Shown: positions 31,984-41,210, counted from the first letter of the stretch. The stretch: DNA of 64,000 bases from Nosocomiicoccus massiliensis (GCF_002871345.2 NZ_CP136964.1:186001-250000), one strand, 5' to 3'. Program-made: numbers and translations. The notes: generated by a model from the sequence alone, not told the origin.

Positions 31984-34960
31984 ATTACAGATGGAGTTTA
32001 TCGGTCCATATAAAAACGAAACGATTGATTTCACACGCTTAAACGACTCATTATTTTTAATATCAGGTCGCACGGGATCTGGGAAATCTATGATTTTTGA
32101 TGCGATTACGTATGCATTATTTGCGACAGCTTCTACAGAGAGTAGAGGTGGTGAGTCTTTAAGAAGCCAGTTTGCAAGTGATGATGAATTGTCAAAAGTT
32201 AATTTAGATTTTTATCATCGTGGTAAACAATACCGAATCGAACGTACGTTGACATACAAAAAAAGAACGAACAAAAACCCAACGACAGGCCAAGCAGCAA
32301 TATACAATGACTTCGGTGAACTCATCGTATCCGGATTACAGGAAGTGTCAAAATATGTCGAAGAACTCCTTCATATGTCAGCGCGACAATTTAGACAAAT
32401 TGCACTGTTACCACAAGGAGAATTTAAAAAGTTACTCACTGCAAATACGAAAGACAAAGAAGAAATTTTAAAAACATTATTCGGTACGGAACGTTTTAAC
32501 GACGTGTACAAAAGTATTTATAAAGAATATAAAGATAAAGACAATAGACGACAATTACTTTATAAAGAAATTGAAACGCAGTTACTATCTGTTTCAAAAG
32601 AACCGGTGTTAGAATTTAACACGTCATTAAAATCTTTTAAAGAAAAAATTGAACAAGATAAACATGTGTTAAATAAAAAGAAAAAAGAAATAGAGCTTGT
32701 TGAATTAGACATTGAAAAGTTATCTAAAGCAATTCAAGAAGACGAGCAGCATAATGAACGGTTATCAGAATTTAATAAAACAAACGTAGCATTATCTGAA
32801 TTGCGTGCACAATCTGATGAAATAAAAGAAACAGAACGTACATTACAATTAGTAAATGAACTGTCTAAAATTAAAGAAGTATTTCATCTTGAAAAAAATG
32901 TAACGGTTAAGCTACGTCAATCAACGAAACAAGAAGAGACTTTAACGAATGATTTAAACAGTGAAGAGGCAAAGAATGAGTTAGTTACGAATGAGATAAA
33001 AGCACTAAAAGAAAAAGAAACAGTGATTGAACGTCAAAGAGAGCATCTTTCACTTTTAAATAAGTATGATACGGCGCAATATAAAAATCTTGATGCGTCT
33101 ATTTTAAACACTGAGGAAGAAATAAAAGAGTCTGAAGACACACTTAAAACAGTAAATAGTGACATCTCATTAAAAGAAAAAGAATTAGAAACGAACGACG
33201 CGAGTATTGATGTACTGAACACTTTAAAAGAAGAAAAACATTCTATTCAAATCGCGATTAACGATATCAAACGAGATATTGAAATGCAGAAAGTAGAAGA
33301 GAAGAAAATAAAGCAGCTAGAGTCTTTTATTCAACAAAAAGAAAAGCTGTCTGAAGACTTAGCTATAGTCATTAAAGATAAAGAAAGTATAGTTAAACAA
33401 TTTAATGATATTTCACTCGAAACAAACGAAGCGATCAATCATTTACTGTCTCATTTAGAAATTGGTCAGCCGTGTCCAGTCTGTCAAACAGTTGTCGAAA
33501 CGTATCCAGAACATAAAGAAGTGATGGATGCTGAAACAAAAGACAGGTTAACTGAATTAATGAATCGAGAAAATGAGTGCACTAAAGATATTGATCGTTT
33601 GACGATTCATATAGAAGCGACAGAGTCAAATATTAGTGACGTTAAATATGATGGTGATCAGTTAAGAGAAGACTTTTCTAAGTTAGAATTCAAACTTCAA
33701 AATATTGATGAACAGCTTAAAAATGTGAGTGAACAGTTAGAACGTAAAGAGAAGTTAATGAGTGATATTAACGAGCTTAAAGATTCACGATTAAAAACAA
33801 GTGAGGCACTCACATATAAAAATGAATCGTTAAAAAATCTTACACAAACGAAAGAATCATTTATTGCGGAGACTGGACTAAATGATTATACAGCGTTAGA
33901 AGAGAAAATCACTCTACTAACGGATTCTGTTAATCTTCATGAGCGTTCGTTAAAAGAAGCAGAGTCTAAACGACAAAACATCGAATTAAACATCGCCAAA
34001 TTACACACAGAGTTATCATCAGTCAAAGATAATATTGAATCGTTTCACCGTGATTTAAATGAATATACACCAAAAGTTGAATCATTTTTAAACACTTATG
34101 ACACAGTAGACCGAACAAATATTGAAGCGTATTTTAAAATCGATGATGAAGCGTTACAGCAAACAGTCGATACGTTTTACAGTAAAGTGCGCGAGCTAGA
34201 AATAAAATCAAACACGTTAAAAGAATCCCTCACAACTTTTGAAGCAATCGATGTCACTTTAAAAGAAAAAAAGTTAAAAGAGTTAGAAGAGCAAAAGAGA
34301 GAGCTACAACGCGTTATTACAGAGACTGAATATCAATTAAATAGTGACGAGGCATTAATAGAAAAATTAACGGATTCTATCAACACATATAACGAAGACG
34401 AGAAACGCGTTCGCGAGCTCGAAGTCTTAGCAAAAATTATAAACGGTAATAGTGAAGGTAGAAATTCAACCCATCCAACATTGTCACGATTTGTGCTGAT
34501 TCATTATTTAGAATTGATTTTAGTTTATGCTAATAGAAGACTCACAGAAATGACGAATGGCCGTTATGAATTGCGACGAAAAGATACGTTTAATGCGGCA
34601 GACGCGCTCATCATCGACGTATTTGATCACTTTAACAACGAAACGAGAAATATCGCGACACTTTCAGGTGGAGAAACGTTCCAAGCGAGTCTTGCCCTTA
34701 GTTTATCGCTCTCTGAAGTCATTCAACATGAAGCAGGTAGCATTAACATGGATATGCTCTTAATCGACGAAGGGTTCGGAACATTAGATGAAGAAACACT
34801 TAACACTGCGATTAACACGTTAGTCGACCTTCAAACGAAAGGAAAGATGGTCGGAATTATATCACACGTTGAGGCATTAAAAACACGACTTCAAAACATT
34901 ATATATGTAGAAACAGAAAACGAAAGAAGTATGACAAATATTGTAACTTATTTGTCATAA
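31970..34960 (+). CDS. sbcC: Exonuclease SbcC subunit (Rad50-like ATPase)
   Basis: A 996-residue SMC-like ATPase. Walker A GRTGSGKS lies near residue 33. A long coiled coil follows, interrupted near residue 500 by the zinc hook QPCPVCQT. The C-terminal lobe has the LSGGETF signature, Walker B LLIDEGFGTLDEE and ISHVEALK. It pairs with SbcD. The coiled-coil arms are lysine- and glutamate-rich, as usual. Confidence 0.95.
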   Translation: MKPIKLQMEFIGPYKNETIDFTRLNDSLFLISGRTGSGKSMIFDAITYALFATASTESRGGESLRSQFASDDELSKVNLDFYHRGKQYRIERTLTYKKRTNKNPTTGQAAIYNDFGELIVSGLQEVSKYVEELLHMSARQFRQIALLPQGEFKKLLTANTKDKEEILKTLFGTERFNDVYKSIYKEYKDKDNRRQLLYKEIETQLLSVSKEPVLEFNTSLKSFKEKIEQDKHVLNKKKKEIELVELDIEKLSKAIQEDEQHNERLSEFNKTNVALSELRAQSDEIKETERTLQLVNELSKIKEVFHLEKNVTVKLRQSTKQEETLTNDLNSEEAKNELVTNEIKALKEKETVIERQREHLSLLNKYDTAQYKNLDASILNTEEEIKESEDTLKTVNSDISLKEKELETNDASIDVLNTLKEEKHSIQIAINDIKRDIEMQKVEEKKIKQLESFIQQKEKLSEDLAIVIKDKESIVKQFNDISLETNEAINHLLSHLEIGQPCPVCQTVVETYPEHKEVMDAETKDRLTELMNRENECTKDIDRLTIHIEATESNISDVKYDGDQLREDFSKLEFKLQNIDEQLKNVSEQLERKEKLMSDINELKDSRLKTSEALTYKNESLKNLTQTKESFIAETGLNDYTALEEKITLLTDSVNLHERSLKEAESKRQNIELNIAKLHTELSSVKDNIESFHRDLNEYTPKVESFLNTYDTVDRTNIEAYFKIDDEALQQTVDTFYSKVRELEIKSNTLKESLTTFEAIDVTLKEKKLKELEEQKRELQRVITETEYQLNSDEALIEKLTDSINTYNEDEKRVRELEVLAKIINGNSEGRNSTHPTLSRFVLIHYLELILVYANRRLTEMTNGRYELRRKDTFNAADALIIDVFDHFNNETRNIATLSGGETFQASLALSLSLSEVIQHEAGSINMDMLLIDEGFGTLDEETLNTAINTLVDLQTKGKMVGIISHVEALKTRLQNIIYVETENERSMTNIVTYLS

Positions 34961-35028
34961 AGGCAATTTGATATAAAAAGGTTATGTGAGATAATCAAGT
35001 TATATAGAACATATTGAGGAGGATAATC

Positions 35029-35640
35029 GTGAAGCGATTACTATTACTCGTTTTACTATCAAGTATTGTTTTATCTGCATGCTCTAAAGGTGGAGAAGTA
35101 GACGTAAGCAGTCGATACGGCAATACGATGGATGACTTTGAAGTCGTTGACCAAAACGATGAAACATTTACAAAAGCGGACATGGATGGAAAAGTATACT
35201 TAGTAGACTTTATTTTTACAAACTGTACGACAGTATGTCCACCGATGACACATAACATGACGTCTGTCGTAGAAGACCTTGAAAAAGACGGTGTAGAAAA
35301 CTATGCAATTTTAAGTTTTTCAGTGGATCCAAAAAGAGATACACCAGAAGTGTTAAGAGAATATATTGATATGTATCATATTAATGATTTAAACGCAGAT
35401 TGGACATTCGTTACAGGGTATGACTATGAATTTATACGTAAATTCTCAGAGAAAAACTTTAAAACAATCGTCGCACCACCACCAGAAGGTAGTGACCAAA
35501 TTACACACGGAACATCGTTTTATCTCGTCGATGAAAACGGGAAAATCATCAAAGACTACTCAGGTGTAGATAGTGGAGACAAGCGTTTCCCTAAAGAAGA
35601 AATCGTCAGTGACATTAAGAAGTTAACAAAAAATCTATAG
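35029..35640 (+). CDS. Sco1/SenC family copper chaperone lipoprotein
   Basis: A 203-residue lipoprotein. The signal peptide is short with lipobox LSAC, so Cys18 is lipidated. The thioredoxin-fold domain has the copper ligands in NCTTVCPP and the histidine in THGTSFYL. Sco proteins deliver copper to the CuA site of cytochrome oxidase, which fits the CuA-containing subunit II at the right end of the window. The start is GTG 35029 behind GAGGAGG. Confidence 0.9.
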   Translation: MKRLLLLVLLSSIVLSACSKGGEVDVSSRYGNTMDDFEVVDQNDETFTKADMDGKVYLVDFIFTNCTTVCPPMTHNMTSVVEDLEKDGVENYAILSFSVDPKRDTPEVLREYIDMYHINDLNADWTFVTGYDYEFIRKFSEKNFKTIVAPPPEGSDQITHGTSFYLVDENGKIIKDYSGVDSGDKRFPKEEIVSDIKKLTKNL

Positions 35641-35645
35641 ACCCT

Positions 35646-35676
35646 AAACCACTAAGAGTAATCTTAGTGGTTTTTT
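35646..35676 (+). terminator. Terminator after the Sco gene
   Basis: AAACCACTAAGA at 35646-35657 pairs with 35662-35673 around GTAA, with TTTTTT. Confidence 0.88.
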
Positions 35677-35713
35677 ATCTTCTAAAATTAGAAAATTTGT
35701 GTTACGATATATG

Positions 35714-35730
35714 AATGACAATCAGTCATT
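35714..35730. promoter_or_regulatory. Probable TetR operator 1
   Basis: AATGAC-N5-GTCATT just upstream of the regulator's ribosome site. The same palindrome occurs before the efflux genes at 36335. Confidence 0.7.
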
Positions 35731-35747
35731 TTTAGGAGGTGTGTCAC

Positions 35748-36311
35748 TTGAACAAAGAGGAAAGAATTATCGAGTCCGCAATCGAGGTATTTTTAGAAAA
35801 AGGAATTGAGAAAGCAACGGTGTCTGAAATCGTAAAGAAAGCAGAGATCGCACAGGGTACGTTTTACTTATATTTCGATTCAAAACTATCCGTCATGCCT
35901 AAAATTGCTGAAGTGATGGTTGAGAAAATATTAGAAGAACTCTCACAAAATGTCGATGGAGAGTCAATTGAAGAAGAAATAAAATCGGTGATCGACACGA
36001 TTTTTAATATAACAAAAGAATACAAATCACTGACAACACTCATCTACTCAGGACTTACACAAACACAATATGTCGGTGACTGGGAAAAAATATACGCACC
36101 ACTCTATGATTTTATAGAACAATTACTAATTCCACGTAAAAATAACGGTGAAATTAGAGAAACGGTAAATACAGCATTTATATCAAAAATTTTAATCGGC
36201 TCAATCGAATCATTGGCTGAACAGATGTATTTATATGATGAAGCAAGTGAAGAAAATGTAATTGAATATAAAGAAGAGTTATTTACTTTTATTTTAAAAG
36301 GATTAAAGTAG
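35748..36311 (+). CDS. TetR family repressor of the SMR efflux cassette
   Basis: A 187-residue regulator. The N-terminal helix-turn-helix is EKATVSEIVKKAEIAQGTFYLYF, typical of TetR. The C-terminal ligand domain is not assignable. The start is TTG 35748 behind TAGGAGGTG; a GTG at 35739 lies inside that site. A palindrome lies on each side of the gene, one before it and one before the efflux genes, so it probably represses both. Confidence 0.85.
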   Translation: MNKEERIIESAIEVFLEKGIEKATVSEIVKKAEIAQGTFYLYFDSKLSVMPKIAEVMVEKILEELSQNVDGESIEEEIKSVIDTIFNITKEYKSLTTLIYSGLTQTQYVGDWEKIYAPLYDFIEQLLIPRKNNGEIRETVNTAFISKILIGSIESLAEQMYLYDEASEENVIEYKEELFTFILKGLK

Positions 36312-36334
36312 AATTTAATTTTATTTTATTTTAT

Positions 36335-36351
36335 AATGACTGATAGTCATT
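36335..36351. promoter_or_regulatory. Probable TetR operator 2
   Basis: AATGAC-TGATA-GTCATT, the same half-sites and spacing as at 35714-35730, 25 bases before the first efflux gene. Confidence 0.7.
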
Positions 36352-36375
36352 CATTTCATTTAGAAAGGGATTTTT

Positions 36376-36714
36376 ATGAATAAAGCATGGATATATGTCT
36401 TTTTAACGAGTTTCCTAGAACTCGTTTGGATATACGGATTTAACGTCGCGAGTACATGGTGGCACTGGGCGATACTCGTACCAATTATTATTTTAGATTT
36501 TTTAATCTTATCAAAAGCGTGTGAATCATTACCAACAGGAACTGTGTACGCAATATTTGCTGCAGCAGGTACAGTCGGTACAGCATTAATGGATATATAC
36601 TTATTTGACGAAGTCTTTACGATAGAAAAAGGGTTTTTCATCGGACTATTAGTCATTGGAGTCATTGCGTTAAATTTAACAGATGATACAAATAAAAAAG
36701 AGGTTGTTAAATAA
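36376..36714 (+). CDS. Small multidrug resistance (SMR) transporter subunit 1
   Basis: A 112-residue protein with four membrane helices. The essential membrane glutamate is in FLELVWIYGFN. SMR pairs of this kind work as heterodimers with opposite topology, exporting cationic compounds or guanidinium. AAAGG precedes the ATG. Its stop overlaps the start of the second subunit by one base. Confidence 0.88.
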   Translation: MNKAWIYVFLTSFLELVWIYGFNVASTWWHWAILVPIIILDFLILSKACESLPTGTVYAIFAAAGTVGTALMDIYLFDEVFTIEKGFFIGLLVIGVIALNLTDDTNKKEVVK

Positions 36715-37028
36715 TGGGTTGGATATACGTCTTTTTAGCAGCAATATTAGAACTCGTTGGAGTTATAGGATTAAACGGATTTAGTCAGAAAAAATCAGTA
36801 AAAAACTTCATACTATTCTTTGGAGGATTCGGAGGAGCGTTTGTCTCACTATACCAAGCGTTTAACTATCTCCCAGTCAGTATCGCATATGCGGTATGGA
36901 TCGGAATTGGTACAGCCGCAGCGGTGATTGTAAACATGATATTTTACGGAGAATCAAAGAGCTTTGGACGAGTCTTTAGTTTAGTAATCATAATAATCGG
37001 AGTAGTTGGGTTGAAGGCTGTGAGTTAA
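36714..37028 (+). CDS. Small multidrug resistance (SMR) transporter subunit 2
   Basis: A 104-residue four-helix SMR protein with the key glutamate in ILELVGVIGLNG. It begins on the last base of subunit 1. The 3' end of this gene appears again in decayed form 356 bases downstream. The substrate cannot be read from the sequence. Regulation is probably by the TetR gene upstream. Confidence 0.88.
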   Translation: MGWIYVFLAAILELVGVIGLNGFSQKKSVKNFILFFGGFGGAFVSLYQAFNYLPVSIAYAVWIGIGTAAAVIVNMIFYGESKSFGRVFSLVIIIIGVVGLKAVS

Positions 37029-37655
37029 CGAGGTGTTGTGCGAAATCGCCGCGCTTTTTGTGTACTTTATCACTTAAAACGACTTAAAACGATTTCTTCT
37101 GATTTTATTTAACAAAAATATCGAGATTCTGTTAGATATATGGATATATTTAACAGATTTTATTGTTTTGGACCTGTTTTTGTTAGATAAAAAATTATAT
37201 TGAACATATTTTATGATTTTAGATCCGTTTTTGTTAAATAAATGATTATATCTAACAAAAATTCGTTCCAAGGAGCAAAATATGTAAATAAGAAGAATAA
37301 AAATCTTTAAAAATCAAAGAAAAAGAAGAGTTTTAAGTGCAGTAATGATAATTGTTGGAATAGTTGGATGAAAAGCGCCGAATTAGTCGGAGTGTTGCAG
37401 GAATGCCCTCTGTATTTCGTGTCCTTTATCATTTAAAGTGTGTTATGACAACTTCTTGTGAATTTAATTAACATAAATATCGCGATTCTGTTAGATATAT
37501 GGATATATTTAACAGATTTCACAATTTTGGAGTTATTTTTGTTAGATAAAACAATATATTTAACATATTTTTTGGAGATAATCACTTTTTGTTAAATAAA
37601 TGATTATATCTAACAAAAATCCTTTGCAGAGACTAATATATGTAAATAACAATAA
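36976..37655. repeat. Tandem duplication: SMR gene 3' end plus three-hairpin array, two units
   Basis: Unit 1 (about 36976-37290) and unit 2 (about 37332-37655) align along their length. Each begins with the last codons of an SMR gene; in unit 2 they are broken. Each continues through an AT-rich non-coding stretch with three hairpins built from GTTARATA and its complement. Hairpins are at 37129-37156, 37181-37206 and 37228-37261 in unit 1, and at 37488-37515, 37540-37565 and 37586-37619 in unit 2. The third hairpin is identical in both over 34 bases. Confidence 0.75.
37332..37374 (+). pseudogene. Remnant of the 3' end of an SMR gene
   Basis: Reads AVMIIVGIVG then a stop, matching VIIIIGVVGLKAVS at the end of the intact SMR gene. 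No other part of the gene remains. It marks the start of the second duplicated unit. Confidence 0.6.
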
Positions 37656-37674
37656 TAAAATCAATCAATATGAG

Positions 37675-37704
37675 GCGCTCTAAAATTATTTAGAGCGCTT
37701 TTTT
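37675..37704 (+). terminator. Terminator downstream of the duplicated hairpin array
   Basis: GCGCTCTAAA pairs with TTTAGAGCGC around ATTA, followed by TTTTTT. It may end the efflux transcript, which would then carry both hairpin arrays. Confidence 0.85.
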
Positions 37705-37863
37705 CTAATTTTATCTATAAAACTTACGATTATTCAAGTACTGCAGGATTTTCCTGACAGTTTTTTAAATACTGTAGAGATAAAAAGCTATTTTTCAAAA
37801 ATTGCAATTTTACAATCTTGAACGTATGGAATATAGTTATGGCAACATTTTGGAGGTGGTCGT

Positions 37864-38586
37864 ATTCTTTTATTATTAATAACTGGAGGGATACTCGCTT
37901 CATTTATATTTGTTGTGTTAGAGGAAAAGAGTTTTAACTTTAAGTTTTTATTCAGAAGAAGTAAGTGTAATCATTGCAATCATACGATAGATGCTGTTGC
38001 ACTCATACCGATCTTTGGATATATATTGTCGAGGGGCAGATGTAATAAGTGCCACAGATATATACCTTTTATTTATGTGTGTTCAGAAGTTGTACTTGCA
38101 CTGCTCTTTATAGTTCCAAGTTTAGTTTACATACAGTTTAGAGATTTTTCACTTTATTACTTATTGATTGTATTTCTAGCACCTCTTGCGTTATACGATT
38201 TTAAGCATTATAAAATACCTAATTTTACGTTAGTTATACTTTTAACAACAGGTCTCTATGTAACGAGATTTAATTATGTAGATGTAATAGACGATCTGAT
38301 TATTATAACTTTAGCTCATGTTATTTATATTCTGTTTGATAAAAAAATCGGCTATGGAGATATAAAGTTACTGTCTGTGATAACTTTAATCACTCCTACG
38401 TTGTTATTTAGTTTTATCTTGTTATTTTCATTTATAGTCGGTGGGTTTTACGTGATTATTATGGAAGTTATCAAGAGTCCAGATAATCGTAAAATACCGT
38501 ATGTACCTTTTGTAGCCACGAGTACGATTCTCACTTTTATTATTTATGATGATTTATCAACTATATATTTTGGAGGTTTCTTATGA
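37864..38586 (+). CDS. comC: Prepilin peptidase ComC/PilD type, with an apparent ATT start
   Basis: An A24 aspartic peptidase that trims the prepilin-like pseudopilins of the DNA-uptake machine. The sequence has GGILASFIFVV at the N-terminus, two CxxC pairs (CNHC and CNKC), then the catalytic aspartates in LYDFKHYKIPN and GYGDIKLL. Homologues include the N-terminal helix, which lies upstream of the first ATG, GTG or TTG in frame (GTG 37915). A strong TGGAGGTGG site fits only an ATT at 37864. Either ATT is the true start or the gene is weakly expressed. It overlaps radC by four bases. Confidence 0.8.
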   Translation: MLLLLITGGILASFIFVVLEEKSFNFKFLFRRSKCNHCNHTIDAVALIPIFGYILSRGRCNKCHRYIPFIYVCSEVVLALLFIVPSLVYIQFRDFSLYYLLIVFLAPLALYDFKHYKIPNFTLVILLTTGLYVTRFNYVDVIDDLIIITLAHVIYILFDKKIGYGDIKLLSVITLITPTLLFSFILLFSFIVGGFYVIIMEVIKSPDNRKIPYVPFVATSTILTFIIYDDLSTIYFGGFL

Positions 38587-39266
38587 ACGATTTAATGATT
38601 AAAGAAATGATGTCTTCCGATAAACCGAGAGAACGATTAAAAATATACGGCGCTGATAATTTAACGAATCGAGAACTTTTAGCAATCATTATAAATACCG
38701 GCAGTCGGAATGAGAGCAGCTTAACACTCGCAGATAATGTGTTAAAGAATTTAAAGAAAATCAGCGATTTAAGAGATGTTACGTATCAGGAGCTGACTAA
38801 GATTAATGGTATCGGTGAAGCTAAAGCGATAAAAATATTGGCAGTGATTGAACTTGCTGTAAGAATGCATAGTCATAGCTTAGAAGATGATGTATTCATT
38901 CATTCTCCAGATGACGTATCGAAACTTTTAATGGAGAAAATGAGATATTTCCAACAAGAACATTTTGTCGTCTTATATTTATCGACTAAATATAAAGTGA
39001 TTCATCAAGAAACAGTATTTAAAGGATCACTTAATACAACGGTAGTTCATCCACGAGAAATTTTTAAAGAAGCGGTCAAAAGAAGTGCGGCAGCTTTTAT
39101 ATGTGTCCACAATCATCCGAGTGGAGATCCGACACCTTCCAGTGAAGATATTGAAGTTAGTAAACGACTAAAGATGAGTAGTGAACTCATTGGTATCGAC
39201 TTTTTAGATCACATTATCATTGGTAATGGTAAATACATTAGCCTGAAAGAGATGGATTGTTTTTAA
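38583..39266 (+). CDS. radC: RadC family protein (JAB/MPN+ domain)
   Basis: A 227-residue protein with an N-terminal helix-hairpin-helix segment (ELTKINGIGEAKAIKI). A C-terminal JAB metalloprotease-like domain carries the metal motif HNHPSGDPTPSSED. Despite its name, a DNA-repair role is not supported for the family. It lies between comC and, in relatives, mreC; here about 2.2 kb of other genes separate it from mreC. Confidence 0.95.
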   Translation: MNDLMIKEMMSSDKPRERLKIYGADNLTNRELLAIIINTGSRNESSLTLADNVLKNLKKISDLRDVTYQELTKINGIGEAKAIKILAVIELAVRMHSHSLEDDVFIHSPDDVSKLLMEKMRYFQQEHFVVLYLSTKYKVIHQETVFKGSLNTTVVHPREIFKEAVKRSAAAFICVHNHPSGDPTPSSEDIEVSKRLKMSSELIGIDFLDHIIIGNGKYISLKEMDCF

Positions 39267-39374
39267 TCCAGTAATGATTACATAGGGGTTTCTGACTCAC
39301 TATTCTTTAATATTTTATGTTAAAATTACAGAACATTGATTTTATACATAATAACTATTGAGGCAGGTGTTCCT

Positions 39375-39923
39375 ATGTTTACACATAAAGTTGACGATGA
39401 TATTTCTTTGAAGTTAGTGGATCATCGTGATGCGGATGCTATTTTTGAATTGACGGATAAGTCACGTGATTATCTGAAAGAGTGGTTACCGTGGCCTATT
39501 TTTATTAAAAAAGTAGATGATACGAAAGATTTTATTAAGTCTTCGATGCAAAATTTTGTCGATAATAAGAGCATGGTGACAGTTATTTTATTTAAAGATA
39601 AAGTCGCTGGCATTGTGAGTTTTAACTCGTTTGACTGGACAAGTCGTATTGGTCAAATCGGTTATTTTCTTGGCGAGGAGTTTCAAGGGCATGGTATTAT
39701 GACAAAAGTTGTTCGAGCATTAATGGATATTGGTTTTACAGAGTTTCGTTTAAATAAAATAGAAATAAGAGTTGCAACTGAAAATTTTAAAAGTCGTAAA
39801 ATTCCTGAAAGACTCGGATTTACTGAAGAGGGAATTTTAAGACAAGTCCAGTGGTTATATGATCACTACGTCGACCATGTGGTTTATGGGATGTTAAAAG
39901 ATGAGTGGGTGGACTTAAATTAA
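39375..39923 (+). CDS. GNAT family N-acetyltransferase (RimJ/RimL-like)
   Basis: A 182-residue acetyltransferase. LKLVDHRDADAIFEL starts the fold, IGYFLGEEFQGHGIMTKVVRAL is the acetyl-CoA binding motif, and the NFKSRKIPERLGFTEEG segment follows. It is close to ribosomal-protein serine acetyltransferases of the YdaF/RimL type. I use ATG 39375 behind GAGGCAGGTG. The substrate is unknown. Confidence 0.85.
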   Translation: MFTHKVDDDISLKLVDHRDADAIFELTDKSRDYLKEWLPWPIFIKKVDDTKDFIKSSMQNFVDNKSMVTVILFKDKVAGIVSFNSFDWTSRIGQIGYFLGEEFQGHGIMTKVVRALMDIGFTEFRLNKIEIRVATENFKSRKIPERLGFTEEGILRQVQWLYDHYVDHVVYGMLKDEWVDLN

Positions 39924-40009
39924 CCTTTATAATTAATAAAAAAGCACTTGTTTTTAATTTTTGAATAAGAGGGTATATGAGTATAAACGATATGGAATGA
40001 GGTGATTCT

Positions 40010-40501
40010 ATGCTTGCTTATGTATATGCTGAAGATGAAAACGGCTTAATTGGTAAAGGAGACAGACTACCATGGAGGCTTCCTGCAGATGTAAAGTTTT
40101 TTAAAGAAGTAACGATGCAAGGAGACGTCGTCATGGGCCGCGCGACTTATGAGTCAATACCGAACCGTCCGTTAAAAGGTCGACGTAATATCGTGTTAAC
40201 TCATAATCCTGATTATGAAGCACCTGGTGCGATTGTCGTTAATAGTAAAAAAGAAGTTTTAGAGTTATATGAAAAGTACGCTGAAGATTTTTATATTATC
40301 GGCGGTGTAAGCTTATTTAAAATCTTTGAAGACGATGTTGATTATTTATACCGTACGGTAATTCATGACGAATTCGATGGTAACGTATATTTTCCTGATG
40401 ACTTTGATTACAATGAATTTGAACTTGAAAAGTCTTGGGACGGTAATGTAGATGAAAATAACAAGCATCCCCATACTTTTGAAATATGGAAAAGAAAATA
40501 G
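40010..40501 (+). CDS. folA: Dihydrofolate reductase
   Basis: A 163-residue enzyme that reduces dihydrofolate with NADPH. GLIGKGDRLPWRLPAD supplies the substrate-binding tryptophan and acidic residue, GRATYESIPNRPLKGRRNIVL the cofactor loop, and IIGGVSLF the glycine pair. No thymidylate synthase gene is adjacent, unlike in staphylococci. Whether it is the only copy or an added, trimethoprim-tolerant one cannot be told from this window. Confidence 0.92.
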   Translation: MLAYVYAEDENGLIGKGDRLPWRLPADVKFFKEVTMQGDVVMGRATYESIPNRPLKGRRNIVLTHNPDYEAPGAIVVNSKKEVLELYEKYAEDFYIIGGVSLFKIFEDDVDYLYRTVIHDEFDGNVYFPDDFDYNEFELEKSWDGNVDENNKHPHTFEIWKRK

Positions 40502-40514
40502 AGTGATTAGAATT

Positions 40515-40557
40515 AAAAACCCCTAGAGTTTCGATATTCAAACTCTAGGTTTTTTTT
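40515..40557. terminator. Bidirectional terminator between folA and the membrane protein gene
   Basis: CCTAGAGTTT at 40522-40531 pairs with 40540-40549 around an 8-base loop, with A and T runs on the two sides. Confidence 0.85.
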
Positions 40558-41152
40558 ACATTAATAGTAGCACTAACGTTGACGCAATGAGGTGATTTAA
40601 CATCGTCCACGTAAAGAATGGATACGTGCCATTATGAAGTTTTAACATTTTATTTGTGTTAAATACAAGTACAAGTGTTAATACGAATTCAGTAAAGCCG
40701 TCCATATTTAATGTTAAGTTCATTTGGAAATATGCGATATACATCGCGATTGCGTTAAATAGTGCTGTCCCTGCAATCATATATTCTTTTAAAAGTACAT
40801 TAATGATAATTGTTAATACTGATACGATAAGTCCAAATAATATTAAGTTTGGAATGACAAACGTTAAATTACTACCGTATCTCGCATAGTCTGGCATCGA
40901 TGGTGCGATGACGATTGAACCGATGATGAAAAACGCAATGACAAACCAAATGTTGTTAAAGTGTCTGCGCATTTGTGGACCGTAGTTTAAGACGAACGAA
41001 TATATTTTTGTATTCACTTCTTGACCGTTAATTTCTGCTTTATCATCTTTTACATTGACCATAGGCTGTTCTTTCTTTTTAAATAGGAAAGCATGGTATG
41101 CAAAATATATTTGTGTGATGATGAGTACAATGATGAAAGTTTTAAGTGTCAT
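40556..41152 (-). CDS. Hypothetical multi-span membrane protein
   Basis: A 198-residue protein with about six hydrophobic segments: one N-terminal, a polar stretch (KKKEQPMVNVKDDKAEINGQ), then five more. ATG 41152 is chosen because GGAGG lies 7 bases upstream; the frame stays open to 41203. A structured leader with a terminator lies between the gene and its likely promoter. No family is recognised. Confidence 0.65.
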   Translation of the reverse strand: MTLKTFIIVLIITQIYFAYHAFLFKKKEQPMVNVKDDKAEINGQEVNTKIYSFVLNYGPQMRRHFNNIWFVIAFFIIGSIVIAPSMPDYARYGSNLTFVIPNLILFGLIVSVLTIIINVLLKEYMIAGTALFNAIAMYIAYFQMNLTLNMDGFTEFVLTLVLVFNTNKMLKLHNGTYPFFTWTMLNHLIASTLVLLLM

Positions 41153-41210
41153 GCTTAGCCTCCGTTTTATATTACGATTACTAGTGTATAGGTTTATGTA
41201 CATTATTACA

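Noticed and set aside
37081..37620. Possible CRISPR array from repeated AT-rich units
   Set aside because: There are only two long tandem units with internal hairpins. They lack short regular repeats with unique spacers, and no cas genes are near.
40010..40501. Acquired trimethoprim-resistance dihydrofolate reductase
   Set aside because: The sequence shows a DHFR, but without a second copy or known resistance residues the claim cannot be supported.
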